64,000 bases of DNA from Planctomycetota bacterium (GTDB lineage: Bacteria; Planctomycetota; UBA1135; UBA2386): the NCBI GenBank assembly GCA_020638655.1, contig JACKIC010000006.1, forward strand, positions 296,001 to 360,000. Direction: 5' to 3'. Shown one piece after another: positions 7,654 to 17,466 of the stretch. Position numbers and translations under genes: made by a program. The notes under the pieces are model-generated. The model was given only the letters and a program-made list of their open reading frames with translations, ran no database searches and was not told the origin of the DNA. The stretch's first letter is position 1; every line of letters starts with the position of its first letter.

Positions 7654-9860
7654 TGAAGTCCGCGAGCAGATTCCTGATGTCCCTGGGTGGCGCGGTCGCG
7701 GCGACCGCCTGTGCCGCCGGCGGCGGCGCACATCCGCAGTTGCCGGACCTGCGAGCCGAGGTCGGCGACCCGCGCTACGAGCCGATGCTGATGGTGCCGA
7801 TGCCGCCGCTGCGCCAGGACGCGAGCGGCCAGCGGCCGGTCGAGGCGCTGCAGGCGCGCAATACCCCGGTCGGCGACGTGCTGCTCGCGCTGTTCAAGGA
7901 CAGCGACATCAACCTGCTCGTCGACGCCGCGGTGCAGGCCAAGGAGTGCACGTTCGACATCAAGCGGTCGACGGTCGAGGAGACCTTCGCGGCGGTGCTG
8001 CGGTCGCTCGATCTGGGCTACGAGTGGGACGGCAACTACCTGCACATCGTCGATCGCGTGCGGCAGACGGTGCACGTCGACCTGATGGACCAGGAGAGTT
8101 CGACCAGCGACGGCAGCTCGGGCAGCGGCGGTTCGGGCGGCAGCAGCAGCACCGGCAGCAGCAGCGGCGGCGGCAGCACGAGCTTCTGGGAGACGGTCGA
8201 GAACGGCCTGCAGGAGCTGCTCGGCGAGGGCGCGACCTACGTGATCAACCGCGCGGCCTCCACGATCCACGTCGAGGCGCGGCCGAGCGGCGTCGCGCGG
8301 CTGCGGGAACTCGTCGACACCACCGTGCGCCGCGCCAACCGGCAGGTCTCGCTCGAGGCGCGCCTGCTCGAGGTGCGCCTCGACGACGCGCACAGCCTGG
8401 GCGTCAACTGGGCGCTGCTGCCCGGGCTGTTCAACAGCAACAAGACCGGCCTGGGCGTCGGCGGCTCGGTCGTGTCGCAGGTTGCCTCCTCCGGCGGCAC
8501 CGCGCTCAACTTCGGCGTGCTCGACAGCGGCGACTTCTCGGTGTTCGTCGACGCGCTGCAGCGCCAGGGACAGGTGCGGGTGCTCAGCAGCCCGCGCGTG
8601 TCGACGATGAACAACCAGACCGCGTCGATCGCGGTCACCGACCAGATCCCCTACATCACCCGCGAGGTCATCGACGACCAGGGCGTGGCGCGCACCGAGT
8701 ACGGCGTCGAGTTCGCCTCGGCGGGCGTGACCCTGCAGGTGCGGCCGATGATCGGCGAGGACGGCATGCTGACCGTGGCGATCACGCCGCAGGTGCGCGA
8801 GCAGACCGGCCGCGTCGTCACTCCGGACGGCCTGATCGAGGTGCCGATCATCAGCGAGCGCCAGGCGACCACGCTGGTGCGCGTGTCCAACGGGCAGGCG
8901 ATCGCCCTCGGCGGGTTGCGCAGCACGCGCAAGGACGAGACCCGCCAGGGCGTACCGTTCCTGATGGACGTCCCGTTCCTGGGGCAGCTGTTCTCGAGCA
9001 CGGTGCAGAGCCGCACCGAGGTCGAGCTGATGATCATGCTGGTGCCGCGCGTGCTCGACGACACCTGGATCGCCGAGGAGGTGCGCCGGGGCGGGCATCG
9101 GCTCGTCGATCTGCGCCGGGGCTTTCAGTGGAACCCCCTGTCGCTCGAGGGCTATCGGCCCGAGGACTGGGCGGGCGGCTCGTTGCAGGGCGACCCGCAG
9201 GCCGCGGTCTCGCCGTCGCTGCGGCTGGCACAGGAGGTTCCCGCATCGCTGCCCGCGGACAACGGGCTGACCGTGACGCGGCGCGGACTCGCGATGCACC
9301 TGCTCAACCAGGCGCAGGACGACTTCGACGCCGGCGAGGTCTCGGCGGCCACCGAGGCGATCGAACGTGCGCTCGCGCTCGACCCGAGCAATCGCACGGC
9401 GCTGGTCGCCGGCGGCGTGCTCTACCAACGCAGCGGTCACGTGGTGCGCGCGCGCAGCTGCCTGGACCGGGCCCTGGCGCTGGCCGAGGACGACGTCGTG
9501 GCGCTGACCCTGCGCGGCCTCGTCGAGCTGACCCAGGGCGCGCCGCACGCAGCGCGGCGCTATCTCGAACGCGCCTACGAGCTGGCGCCGAGCAAGCTGA
9601 TCGCGGTCGACCTGTCGGGCGCGCAGCTCGCGCTCGGCGAGCACGCCGCCGCGCGCGCGCTGCTCGAGCCGCTCGCCGACGATCACGCGCCGCCCGAACT
9701 GCACGCCAACCTGGCCTTCGCGTTGTGGTCGGCGGGGGCCGCCGAGGCCGCGCGCGCCAGCCTGCAGCGCGCGCTCGCCGCCGGCGCCGATCCGCACAAC
9801 CCGCGGGTGGTTGCCCTGCAGCGCATGCTTGCCGAGCCGGTCGCGACGGCGGGCCGCTGA
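7653..9860 (+). CDS. gspD: Secretin (GspD/PilQ/MshL-like) with C-terminal TPR domain
   Basis: The 735-aa product forms the outer membrane channel of the system. The N-terminus is lipoprotein-like (TACAAGG). An STN/N0-like domain spans about 65-140, a Ser/Gly linker about 150-178, an N1-like domain about 190-240, and the secretin core about 240-475. The core includes the hallmark VPFLGQLFSS near 440 and the LMIMLVPRVL end. From about 545 to the end are TPR-like repeats (NRTALVAGGVLYQRSGHVVRARSCLDRALAL). A TPR tail on a secretin is unusual and could replace a separate pilotin or PilF-type factor. Confidence 0.93.
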   Translation: MKSASRFLMSLGGAVAATACAAGGGAHPQLPDLRAEVGDPRYEPMLMVPMPPLRQDASGQRPVEALQARNTPVGDVLLALFKDSDINLLVDAAVQAKECTFDIKRSTVEETFAAVLRSLDLGYEWDGNYLHIVDRVRQTVHVDLMDQESSTSDGSSGSGGSGGSSSTGSSSGGGSTSFWETVENGLQELLGEGATYVINRAASTIHVEARPSGVARLRELVDTTVRRANRQVSLEARLLEVRLDDAHSLGVNWALLPGLFNSNKTGLGVGGSVVSQVASSGGTALNFGVLDSGDFSVFVDALQRQGQVRVLSSPRVSTMNNQTASIAVTDQIPYITREVIDDQGVARTEYGVEFASAGVTLQVRPMIGEDGMLTVAITPQVREQTGRVVTPDGLIEVPIISERQATTLVRVSNGQAIALGGLRSTRKDETRQGVPFLMDVPFLGQLFSSTVQSRTEVELMIMLVPRVLDDTWIAEEVRRGGHRLVDLRRGFQWNPLSLEGYRPEDWAGGSLQGDPQAAVSPSLRLAQEVPASLPADNGLTVTRRGLAMHLLNQAQDDFDAGEVSAATEAIERALALDPSNRTALVAGGVLYQRSGHVVRARSCLDRALALAEDDVVALTLRGLVELTQGAPHAARRYLERAYELAPSKLIAVDLSGAQLALGEHAAARALLEPLADDHAPPELHANLAFALWSAGAAEAARASLQRALAAGADPHNPRVVALQRMLAEPVATAGR

Positions 9861-9893
9861 CACCGGTGCCGGCGTGGGTATCGTCTGCGGGCA

Positions 9894-10343
9894 GTGATGC
9901 GAGCCAGTCCGAGACCTGACAGCCTGCTGCAGCGCACCGTCGAGCTCGGCGCCTTGGCGGTCGCCGGCGCGTTCCTGGGGATGCTGATGGTCGTCGTCGC
10001 CGCGCCGGTGCTGCGCCGACTCGACCCGCCGCGGAGCGAGATGGCCGGGTTGGACTTGCTGTTCCTCATGTTCGGCGGAGTGTGCTTCGGCGCCGTCATC
10101 CTGCCGCTCGCGGCCGTCAGCCGCCCGCCGCGTTGGCTGCGCGAACGCGTGCGCCGCGCCGCGCGCGGCTTGACGTTGGGGGTCACAGGCTTCGTGGCAG
10201 CGCTCGCGGCGATCTGGGTCGCGACGCTCGTTTGGGACGAGGCGGTCGATTCGCGGTTCCTGCAGGGCGTCTACGACGTGGGCGAGTGGCTGCCGCTGGC
10301 GGGCGTGGCCTTCGGGTTCGCGTACACGCCGCGGCGGCGTTAG
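9894..10343 (+). CDS. Small multi-pass membrane protein of unknown function
   Basis: The 149-aa product starts at GTG 9894 or the next codon, ATG 9897. Four hydrophobic segments are visible (about 17-40, 50-72, 90-112 and 125-142), with Arg-rich loops between them. No family is recognised. It follows the secretin gene by 33 bp on the same strand but shows no functional link, and it converges with the FAD oxidoreductase gene 4 bp downstream. Confidence 0.6.
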   Translation: MMRASPRPDSLLQRTVELGALAVAGAFLGMLMVVVAAPVLRRLDPPRSEMAGLDLLFLMFGGVCFGAVILPLAAVSRPPRWLRERVRRAARGLTLGVTGFVAALAAIWVATLVWDEAVDSRFLQGVYDVGEWLPLAGVAFGFAYTPRRR

Positions 10344-10347
10344 CGCC

Positions 10348-12603
10348 TCACTCGGTGCGTTCGAGCCGCAGCCCGCGCAACTTCCAGAGCGCGCCGACGA
10401 AGTCGACGCCGCGCAGCGACAGCGTGTGCTCGCGGTCGTCGAGCTCGACGACCGCGACGCTGCGGGCGACGAACTCCTGCCACGAGTCCGTGGCGAGGAT
10501 CGTGCTCGCGGCGCCCGCCGGCGCCCCGTCGAGCAGCACCTGGACCGCGCCGTCGGAGTCGTCAGGTGCACAGGCGTAGTCGGCGAGCACGCGATAGCGG
10601 CCGGCTGCGGGGGCCCGCAGCCGCCAGCTCGCGACGTCGTCGGCCGCGCGCCACCAACCCAGGCAGTCCCGGTCGGCCTCGTAGCGCAGTGAGGCACCGG
10701 CGAGCGTGGCGCCGCGCGCCGGCAGCTGCAGGCCGTGCACGATCTGCCGGCCGGCGCCCGCGCGCATCTTCGCCTGCAGCGCGTCGAGGTGCTGCGTGTA
10801 GACCTCGCGCGGCGTGCAGTCCTGCTCGAGGCAGACGGCGGCCGCCATGCCGACGATCTCGCCCATCGCGCCGGTGGTCTTCATCACGCGCACCGCGCCG
10901 AGCGCCTCGTGGGTGACGCTGATGTCGCGGCCGGCCATGAACAGGTTGCCGACGTTGCGGCTGTAGAGGCAGCGGTAGGGCGCCCAGTAGGGGCCTTGGT
11001 AGACGTAGCCTTCGCCGTGGGTGAAGTCGGCGATGAACTCGTCGCCATCGTGGCCCGCGGCGTACTTGGCATTGGGGTGGTGGGTGTCGATGCCCCACGT
11101 GCACGGAAAGCAGCCGTCGGCGAAGATCTTGCCGTCGCGCAGGTCCTCGCCGGTGAGCACGACGTCGCCGAGCAGACGGCGCGACTCGCGCTTGCCGGCG
11201 ACGTAGGCGACCCAGTTTAGGCGATGCGCGGGGTAGCGCTGCTCGACGTTCTTGATCGCGTCCCAGGCGCCGTACATGGCGCGGAAGTTCTGGTCGCGGA
11301 TGCGCTCCATGTCGGCGATCGGGTCGCGGTCGAAGCCGCTCTCCCAGAACCAGTTGCCCAGGCTGATCGGCAGCGCTACCGGCTGCGGCGCGGTGCTGCC
11401 GCTGGTGCGGCCCGGGAACGGCTTGTCGCGCAGGTCGACGGCCCACGGGCAGCGCGGGAACGTCGCCGCCGCGCACGCCGCCTGCAGCTCGCTCGACAGC
11501 GGTTCTTCGTCCTCGCACAGGCACTGGATGTTCCACAGGTTGCTCGCACCCATGTGGCCCGTGTCGGTCTGCTCGAAGTCGGCGCCGACCAGGAAGCCCA
11601 GGCAGCCGTCGCCGGTGCAGTCGGCGAACCAGCGCCCCGGCACCAGCAGGCGGCGCGCCGTGCGCACGTCCTCGCAGACGACATGGCGGACGAGGCCGTC
11701 GCGCGCGGCGGCGGCGTTCATGCGGTGCTCGAGCAGCAGCGTGATGTTCGGCTCGGCGCGCACGATCTGCAGCTTGCGCGCGTCGTCGAACACGTGCGCG
11801 CCCTGGGCGTTCTTGCTGTCGGCGCGGCGCTCGGGCACGAGCTCGGTGACGACGTCTCCGATCCGCGGCCACGGCTCCTGGTTGACGTGGCCCTCGGGCC
11901 AGACGCGCACCTCCGAGCTGCTGTTGCCGCCGAGCACGGGGCGGTCCTGGATCAGCGCCACGCGCAGGCCGGCGCGCGCCGCGGTCACCGCGGCGCTGGT
12001 GCCGGCGGTGCCGCCGCCGACCACCACGAGGTCGAACGGCGGCAGCGACTCGGGGGCCTCCGGCAGATCGAGGAGGCGGCGGCGCAGCGCCGCCAGCTCT
12101 TCGCCGGCGTCGGGCGGCGGCGGCGCGTCCGCGGCCGTGAACAGCAGCGCGTCGCAGCGGCCCTCGAAGCCCGTGAGGTCCTCGAGCTCGAGGTGCGCGG
12201 TCGCGCCGAGCGTCACGACGCCACCGTCCTGCCAGTGCCACGCCTCGCCCTCCGTGCCGAACGTCGCCGTCACGCGCGCGCCGTCGACGTGCACGGCGAA
12301 ACGTCCCGGCGCGCCGGGCGCATGCCACGGCGCGACCCAGTCGCGCGTGCGCACCCACAGGTGCCAGCGACCGGGCCGCGGCACCGCCACGCGCGTGCGG
12401 GCGTTCGCCACGGGTCGGCCCATGCCGTGCGCCAGCAGGAACGGCGAGCCCATCAGATCCATGAACTGCTGGTCGAGCACCCAGCCGCCGAGGTCGTCGA
12501 AGCTCTCGCACTCGACCAGCACGGCGTCGGCGTGCGCGGGCGGTTGCTGGGCGGGCGCGAGCGGAGCGGCGAGGGCGGCTGCGGCGAGAGCGAGGCGTCG
12601 CAT
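10348..12603 (-). CDS. Secreted FAD-dependent oxidoreductase (FAD_oxidored family)
   Basis: The 751-aa product starts with a signal peptide ending in APAQ|QPP. Residues 30-175 form a beta-rich module that looks like a carbohydrate-binding domain. The FAD-binding Rossmann core starts near 190 with VVVGGGTAGTSAAVTAARAG and a GGNSSSEVRVWPEGH segment typical of the family. A further beta-rich domain (about 640-745) ends the protein. Such proteins are abundant in Planctomycetota and are usually placed with polysaccharide or glycan catabolism genes. The substrate cannot be told here. It is a stand-alone gene converging on 9894-10343. Confidence 0.88.
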   Translation of the reverse strand: MRRLALAAAALAAPLAPAQQPPAHADAVLVECESFDDLGGWVLDQQFMDLMGSPFLLAHGMGRPVANARTRVAVPRPGRWHLWVRTRDWVAPWHAPGAPGRFAVHVDGARVTATFGTEGEAWHWQDGGVVTLGATAHLELEDLTGFEGRCDALLFTAADAPPPPDAGEELAALRRRLLDLPEAPESLPPFDLVVVGGGTAGTSAAVTAARAGLRVALIQDRPVLGGNSSSEVRVWPEGHVNQEPWPRIGDVVTELVPERRADSKNAQGAHVFDDARKLQIVRAEPNITLLLEHRMNAAAARDGLVRHVVCEDVRTARRLLVPGRWFADCTGDGCLGFLVGADFEQTDTGHMGASNLWNIQCLCEDEEPLSSELQAACAAATFPRCPWAVDLRDKPFPGRTSGSTAPQPVALPISLGNWFWESGFDRDPIADMERIRDQNFRAMYGAWDAIKNVEQRYPAHRLNWVAYVAGKRESRRLLGDVVLTGEDLRDGKIFADGCFPCTWGIDTHHPNAKYAAGHDGDEFIADFTHGEGYVYQGPYWAPYRCLYSRNVGNLFMAGRDISVTHEALGAVRVMKTTGAMGEIVGMAAAVCLEQDCTPREVYTQHLDALQAKMRAGAGRQIVHGLQLPARGATLAGASLRYEADRDCLGWWRAADDVASWRLRAPAAGRYRVLADYACAPDDSDGAVQVLLDGAPAGAASTILATDSWQEFVARSVAVVELDDREHTLSLRGVDFVGALWKLRGLRLERTE

Positions 12604-12661
12604 CGCGCCAGTCTATGGCCGGCGGGGTTGTCGGAACGGTCCGCTCGCCCAGAATGTGGCC

Positions 12662-13216
12662 ATGGCCGCCTCGATCACCGCCATCGTCGTCTCCGTGATC
12701 CTGTGCGGGTTCGCTGCGATGGCGCTGCGCTCGAGCGGCGAGATCGACGTCGACGCACAGACCTTCACGATGCGCTACGGCGCGATCCTCAAGGCGTGCA
12801 TCGTGGTCCTGCTCGTCTGCGCGGCGGTGATGGGCTGCCTGCCGCTGTTCGTCGAGAAGTTCACCTGGGACGTCGGCGCGGGGCTGGCCGCGGTGCCGCT
12901 CCTGGTCGCGGTACCGGTCGCGATCGAGCAGCGCAGCACTGCCGTGGTCACGCCCGACGGCGTCAGGACGCGCTCGATCTGGCGCGGCGAGCGCTCGTTG
13001 GCGTGGGCCGACCTCGAGGAGGTCTCGTTCTCGGGGCTGAGCGGCTGGTTCACGTTGCGCGGCCGCAACGGCGAGCGGTTGCGCATCGCCGGCCTGTTCG
13101 ACGGCATCCGGACCTTCGCCCGCATCCTCGAGACCCACCGCCCCGACTGCGGTGGTGTGCGGGCCGTGGCGAAGTGGCGCGCGGCCCTGCGCAGCATGGG
13201 CATGCAGGCGGACTGA
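12662..13216 (+). CDS. Membrane protein with PH-like domain, unknown function
   Basis: The 184-aa product has three hydrophobic helices (about 4-22, 42-62 and 74-92), followed by a soluble beta-rich domain. That domain (STAVVTPDGVRTRSIWRGERSLAWADLEEVSFS and onwards) has the rhythm of a bacterial PH-like domain. No close family is recognised. It is monocistronic, divergent from the oxidoreductase gene by about 58 bp. Confidence 0.65.
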   Translation: MAASITAIVVSVILCGFAAMALRSSGEIDVDAQTFTMRYGAILKACIVVLLVCAAVMGCLPLFVEKFTWDVGAGLAAVPLLVAVPVAIEQRSTAVVTPDGVRTRSIWRGERSLAWADLEEVSFSGLSGWFTLRGRNGERLRIAGLFDGIRTFARILETHRPDCGGVRAVAKWRAALRSMGMQAD

Positions 13217-13267
13217 GGTGGTCCTTGTGCGCTCGGCGCGGGTCTGTGTAATGGACCGCCCGCGCCC

Positions 13268-16003
13268 ATGCCCTCCCGCCTCGCCAACTCGTCGCCCGCT
13301 GTCCTGTTCCTGACCGTCGGGTTGGCGGCGCAGCAGCCCGCCGACTGGTGGGCCTACCAGCCGCTGGTGCGCCCCGCGGTGCCCGCCGTCGCCCAGGCCG
13401 ACTGGCCGCGCAACCCGATCGACGCGTTCGTGCTCGCCGGCCTCGAGGATCGCGGGTTGCGGCCGATGCCCGCCGCCGACAAGCACACCCTGCTGCGGCG
13501 CGTCACCTACGACCTCACCGGGTTGCCGCCGACCGCTGCCGAGATCGAAGCGTTCGTGCGCGACGACTCGGCTGACGCCTACGACAAGGTCGTGGAGCGG
13601 TTGCTGGCGTCGCCGCACTACGGCGAGAAGTGGGCGCGGCACTGGCTGGACCTGGTGCGTTACGCCGACACCGACGGCTACGAGCGCGACCGCAAGAAGC
13701 CGTTCGTCTGGCGCTACCGCGACTGGGTCGTGGATGCGTTCAACGGCGACATGCCGTACGGGGAGTTCGTGCGGCGGCAGCTGGCCGGTGACGAACGCCC
13801 CGACGCGACCGTCGCCGACCTGGTCGCGACGGGCTACTTCCGGCTGGGCATCTTCGACGACGAGCCGACCGATCCGCAGCAGCACCGCTACGACGACCTC
13901 GACGGCATGGCCGACACGACGGCGCGCACGATGCTCGGCATCTCGATGGGCTGCGCGCGCTGCCACGACCACAAGAAGGACCCGCTGCTGCAGCGCGAGT
14001 ACGCGTCGTTCCTGTCGTTCTTCGAGAACATCAAGCAGTACGACCTGCAGGCGCGGCGCGTGCCCGCCGACGGCGCGGTCGCCCAGCACGAGGCGGCGCT
14101 GGTCGAGTTCGACCGTCAAGTGGCGGCGCTCGGCGAGCGGCTGCGCGCCGGCGCGGCGCAGCGCTGGAAGGAGCTGCCCGAGGCGGCGCGCGCGGCCTGG
14201 CTGCAGCAGGCGTCGGCGGGGCAGGTGGCGGCCTTTCCCGGGGACCCGTCGAGTGCGACCGAGCTGATCGACGCGCGCGGCGGCGTGGCCGGCAAGGTCA
14301 ATGGACAGGTGGTGCCCTGCGAGGGCGTCGAGGGTCAGGGGCTGCGCTTCGACGGCGACGACCACGTGGTGCTGCCGCGGCTGGTCGAGGACTCGTTCAC
14401 GGTGTCGTTCTTCGTGCGCAGCGACCAGCGCGGTGACGGCAACGCCAAGGATCGGCGCTGGTATCTGGGCACGGGCCTCGTCGACGGCGAGGTGCCCGGC
14501 ATCGTGCACGACTGGGGCATCGCCTGGCACAGCGACGGCTACATCGTCGCCGGCACCGGCAACCCCGACACGTTCGTGTCGTCGGCCGGCGGCTTCAACG
14601 ACGGCAAGTGGCACCACGTCGCGTTCACGCGCGATCAGGTGACCGGGCGGATCACGCTCTACGTCGACGGCACGCTGGCCGGCGAAGGCGTCGGCAGCAA
14701 GGCGAAGCTCGACGCGCCGCCGCGGCTGCTCGTCGGCCGCACGCAGACCGGCGGGCGCGGTTTCCGCGGCGACCTCGACGAGTTGGTGTTCTTCGAGCGC
14801 GCGCTCGAACCCGCCGAAGTCGCCGGGCTGGCGCTGCGGCTGCCGGCCGGCGCCGCGTCGGCGCGCATGCTCGCCGAAGGGGCAGGCGGCCCCGACGACG
14901 CCGCGGCCGCGAGCGGTCTCGCGGAACTGGCGGCGCTGCATCGCCCCGACGTCGCCACCAGCGAGGTGCTCGCGGTGCAGGAGATGGGGCCCGAGCCCGC
15001 GGAGAGCTTCGTGCGGCTGCGCGGCAACGTGCATTCGCTGGGGCCCAAGGTCGAGCCAGGCTTCCCGAGCATGCTCGGCGCGGCGGCGAACGTGCCGATC
15101 GAGCCGGTGCCGACGCGCACCAGCAGCGGTCGTCGCACGGTGCTCGCCGACTGGATCGCCGGCCCCGGCAACCCGCTGACCTGGCGGGTCGTCGCGAACC
15201 GCCTCTGGCAGCATCATTTCGGCCGCGGCATCGTACGTTCGAGCAACGACTTCGGCCGCCTCGGCGATCTGCCGACCGACAGCCGCCTGCTCGACTGGCT
15301 GGCCAGCGAGATGCTGACGCGCGGCGGCAGCATCAAGGCGATGCATCGCCTGCTGGTGACCTCCGCGACCTACCGCATGCAGTCGTCGCCCAACCAGGCG
15401 TGCAGCGACGTCGATCCGATCAACGACCTGTTCTGGCGCTTCGATCGGCGCCGGCTCACCGCCGAAGAGGTGCGCGACTCGATCCTGTCGGTCTCCGGCG
15501 CGCTCAACCTGCAGGTCGGCGGCCCGACGGTGTTCCCGCCGATGCCGGCCGCGGTGCTCGCAACCGCGTCGCGCCCCGAGGACGCCTGGGGCAAGTCGAC
15601 GCCGGACCAGGAGGTGCGGCGCACGCTCTACGTGCACACCAAGCGCTCGCTGCAGATGCCGTTGCTGGTCGGCTTCGATCAGGCTGACACCGACAACAGC
15701 TGCCCGGTGCGCTTCGCGACGGTGCAGCCGACGCAGGCACTGACGCTGTGGAATGGCGAGTTCGCGCACCAGGAGGCCGCGCGCATGGCGAAGCGGCTCG
15801 AGCGCGCGCGGCCCGACCTCGCAGCGCGCATCACCATGGGGCTCGAACTGGTCACGCAGCAGCCGGCGCGCAGCGACGAGGTCGAGCGGCTGGTGGCGCT
15901 GCACGCGGCCCTGTGCCGTGACTACGGCAAGAGCGACGCCGAGGCGCTGCAGCGCGTCTGCCTGGTCCTGCTCAACAGCAACGAATTCCTCTACCTGGAC
16001 TGA
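13268..16003 (+). CDS. DUF1549/DUF1553 protein with internal LamG domain
   Basis: The 911-aa exported product has a signal peptide ending LAAQ|QPADWW. The DUF1549 (PSCyt2) domain spans about 50-255 and includes a CARCHDH motif at C229/C232/H233. A LamG/concanavalin-like domain lies at about 335-535, and the DUF1553 (PSD1) domain fills about 615-900 (LADWIAGPGNPLTWRVVANRLWQHHFG). The architecture is characteristic of Planctomycetota. The usual N-terminal PSCyt1 cytochrome domain is absent. It is followed 5 bp later by the DUF1501 gene, its standard partner; the pair is thought to act on extracellular polysaccharides but has no proven biochemical role. Confidence 0.93.
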   Translation: MPSRLANSSPAVLFLTVGLAAQQPADWWAYQPLVRPAVPAVAQADWPRNPIDAFVLAGLEDRGLRPMPAADKHTLLRRVTYDLTGLPPTAAEIEAFVRDDSADAYDKVVERLLASPHYGEKWARHWLDLVRYADTDGYERDRKKPFVWRYRDWVVDAFNGDMPYGEFVRRQLAGDERPDATVADLVATGYFRLGIFDDEPTDPQQHRYDDLDGMADTTARTMLGISMGCARCHDHKKDPLLQREYASFLSFFENIKQYDLQARRVPADGAVAQHEAALVEFDRQVAALGERLRAGAAQRWKELPEAARAAWLQQASAGQVAAFPGDPSSATELIDARGGVAGKVNGQVVPCEGVEGQGLRFDGDDHVVLPRLVEDSFTVSFFVRSDQRGDGNAKDRRWYLGTGLVDGEVPGIVHDWGIAWHSDGYIVAGTGNPDTFVSSAGGFNDGKWHHVAFTRDQVTGRITLYVDGTLAGEGVGSKAKLDAPPRLLVGRTQTGGRGFRGDLDELVFFERALEPAEVAGLALRLPAGAASARMLAEGAGGPDDAAAASGLAELAALHRPDVATSEVLAVQEMGPEPAESFVRLRGNVHSLGPKVEPGFPSMLGAAANVPIEPVPTRTSSGRRTVLADWIAGPGNPLTWRVVANRLWQHHFGRGIVRSSNDFGRLGDLPTDSRLLDWLASEMLTRGGSIKAMHRLLVTSATYRMQSSPNQACSDVDPINDLFWRFDRRRLTAEEVRDSILSVSGALNLQVGGPTVFPPMPAAVLATASRPEDAWGKSTPDQEVRRTLYVHTKRSLQMPLLVGFDQADTDNSCPVRFATVQPTQALTLWNGEFAHQEAARMAKRLERARPDLAARITMGLELVTQQPARSDEVERLVALHAALCRDYGKSDAEALQRVCLVLLNSNEFLYLD

Positions 16004-16008
16004 CGCCG

Positions 16009-17466
16009 ATGACCCCCGATTCCGCCTCCTCGTTCTGCGGCCGCACGCGCCGCGAGTTCCTGTGGCAGACCGGCGGCGCGTTCACGGCGCTGCCGCTCGT
16101 CGACATGCTGTCGCGCGACGGTCTGATCCCGGGGGCCGCGACGACGAACGGCGGCGACAATCCGCTCGCGCCCAAGGCGCCGCACTTCCCGCCCAAGGCC
16201 AAGGCGGTGATCTTCCTGTTCATGTACGGCGGGCCCAGTCAGGTCGACACGTTCGACTACAAGCCCAAGCTGTACCCGCTCGACGGCAAGACCATCGAGA
16301 TCAGCACCAAGGGCCGCGGCGGCAGCAAGAACCAGGGGCGCGTGGTCGGCCCGAAGTGGAACTTCCGGCAGTACGGCCAGTGCGGCAAGTACGTCAGCGA
16401 CCTGTTCCCGCACCTCGCGCGCTGCGTCGACGACATGGCGTTCGTGCACAGCATGTACGCCGACTCGCCGCTGCACGGCTCGGCGATGCTGATGATGAAC
16501 AGCGGCCGCATCCTGTCGGGCGCGCCGTGCATGGGCTCGTGGGTGACCTACGGCCTGGGCAGCGAGAACGAGAACCTGCCCGGCTTCGTGGTGATGCTCG
16601 ACCAGAGCGGCGGGCCGATCTCGGGCGCCAAGAACTGGAACAGCGGCTACATGCCCGCGGTCTACCAGGGAACCGTGCTGCGTTCGCAGGGCGAGCCGAT
16701 CCTCGACCTCGCGCGGCCCGAGGGCATGAGCGACAGTGAGCAGCGCCTCTTGCTCGACGTGCTCAAGGAGCAGAATCACGCGCACCTGCGCGGCCGCGCC
16801 GACGACAGCAATCTCGCCGCGCGCATCGCCAGCTACGAACTCGCCTACCGCATGCAGCACCACGCGCCCGAGGCGATCGAGCTGGCGCAGGAGAGCGAGG
16901 CGACGCGCGCGCTCTACGGCATGGACGACCCGCGCACCGCCGACTTCGGCAAGAAGTGTCTGCTGGCGCGCCGGCTCGTCGAGCGCGGCGTGCGCTTCGT
17001 GCAGATCTACAGCGGCGGCAACCACAACGACCACAATTGGGATGCGCACGGCGACCTCGTGCTCAACCACACGCGCCACGCGGGCGCGACCGACCAGCCG
17101 ATCGCGGCGCTGCTCACCGACCTCAAGCAGCGCGGCCTGCTCGACTCGACGATCGTCGTCTGGGGCGGCGAGTTCGGCCGGCAGCCGACCGCGGAGTACG
17201 CCGAGGGCACGGGCCGCGACCACGACTCGGCGGGCTTCACGATGTGGCTGGCGGGCGGCGGCATCAAGGGCGGCATCTCGGTGGGCACGACCGACGAGCT
17301 CGGCTACGCGGCGGTGGACAAGCCGTTCCACGTCAAACACCTGCACGCCACGATCCTGCAGCAGCTGGGCCTGGACCCCAACCGCCTCGCGTACTTCTAC
17401 GCGGGGCTGAATCAGCGGCTGGTCGGCACGGAGGGGGCGTCGCCGATCCACGAACTGATCGCGTGA
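16009..17466 (+). CDS. DUF1501 domain protein, Tat-exported
   Basis: The 485-aa product begins with a twin-arginine-like leader (RTRREFLWQTGGAFTALPL). DUF1501 proteins have an alkaline phosphatase/sulfatase-like fold. The family segments are visible: FMYGGPSQVDTFDYKP near 68-83, NHNDHNWDAHGDL near 340, WGGEFGRQPT near 385 and GRDHDSAGFTMWLAGGG near 402. It sits directly behind the DUF1549/DUF1553 gene, as in most planctomycetes, so the two are co-transcribed. The enzymatic activity is unknown. Confidence 0.95.
   Translation: MTPDSASSFCGRTRREFLWQTGGAFTALPLVDMLSRDGLIPGAATTNGGDNPLAPKAPHFPPKAKAVIFLFMYGGPSQVDTFDYKPKLYPLDGKTIEISTKGRGGSKNQGRVVGPKWNFRQYGQCGKYVSDLFPHLARCVDDMAFVHSMYADSPLHGSAMLMMNSGRILSGAPCMGSWVTYGLGSENENLPGFVVMLDQSGGPISGAKNWNSGYMPAVYQGTVLRSQGEPILDLARPEGMSDSEQRLLLDVLKEQNHAHLRGRADDSNLAARIASYELAYRMQHHAPEAIELAQESEATRALYGMDDPRTADFGKKCLLARRLVERGVRFVQIYSGGNHNDHNWDAHGDLVLNHTRHAGATDQPIAALLTDLKQRGLLDSTIVVWGGEFGRQPTAEYAEGTGRDHDSAGFTMWLAGGGIKGGISVGTTDELGYAAVDKPFHVKHLHATILQQLGLDPNRLAYFYAGLNQRLVGTEGASPIHELIA

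Noticed and set aside
10562..15904. A 1780-aa minus-strand open frame spanning several genes
   Set aside because: It covers the FAD oxidoreductase in another frame and the opposite strand of the DUF1553 gene. Composition is shadow-like and no motifs are present.
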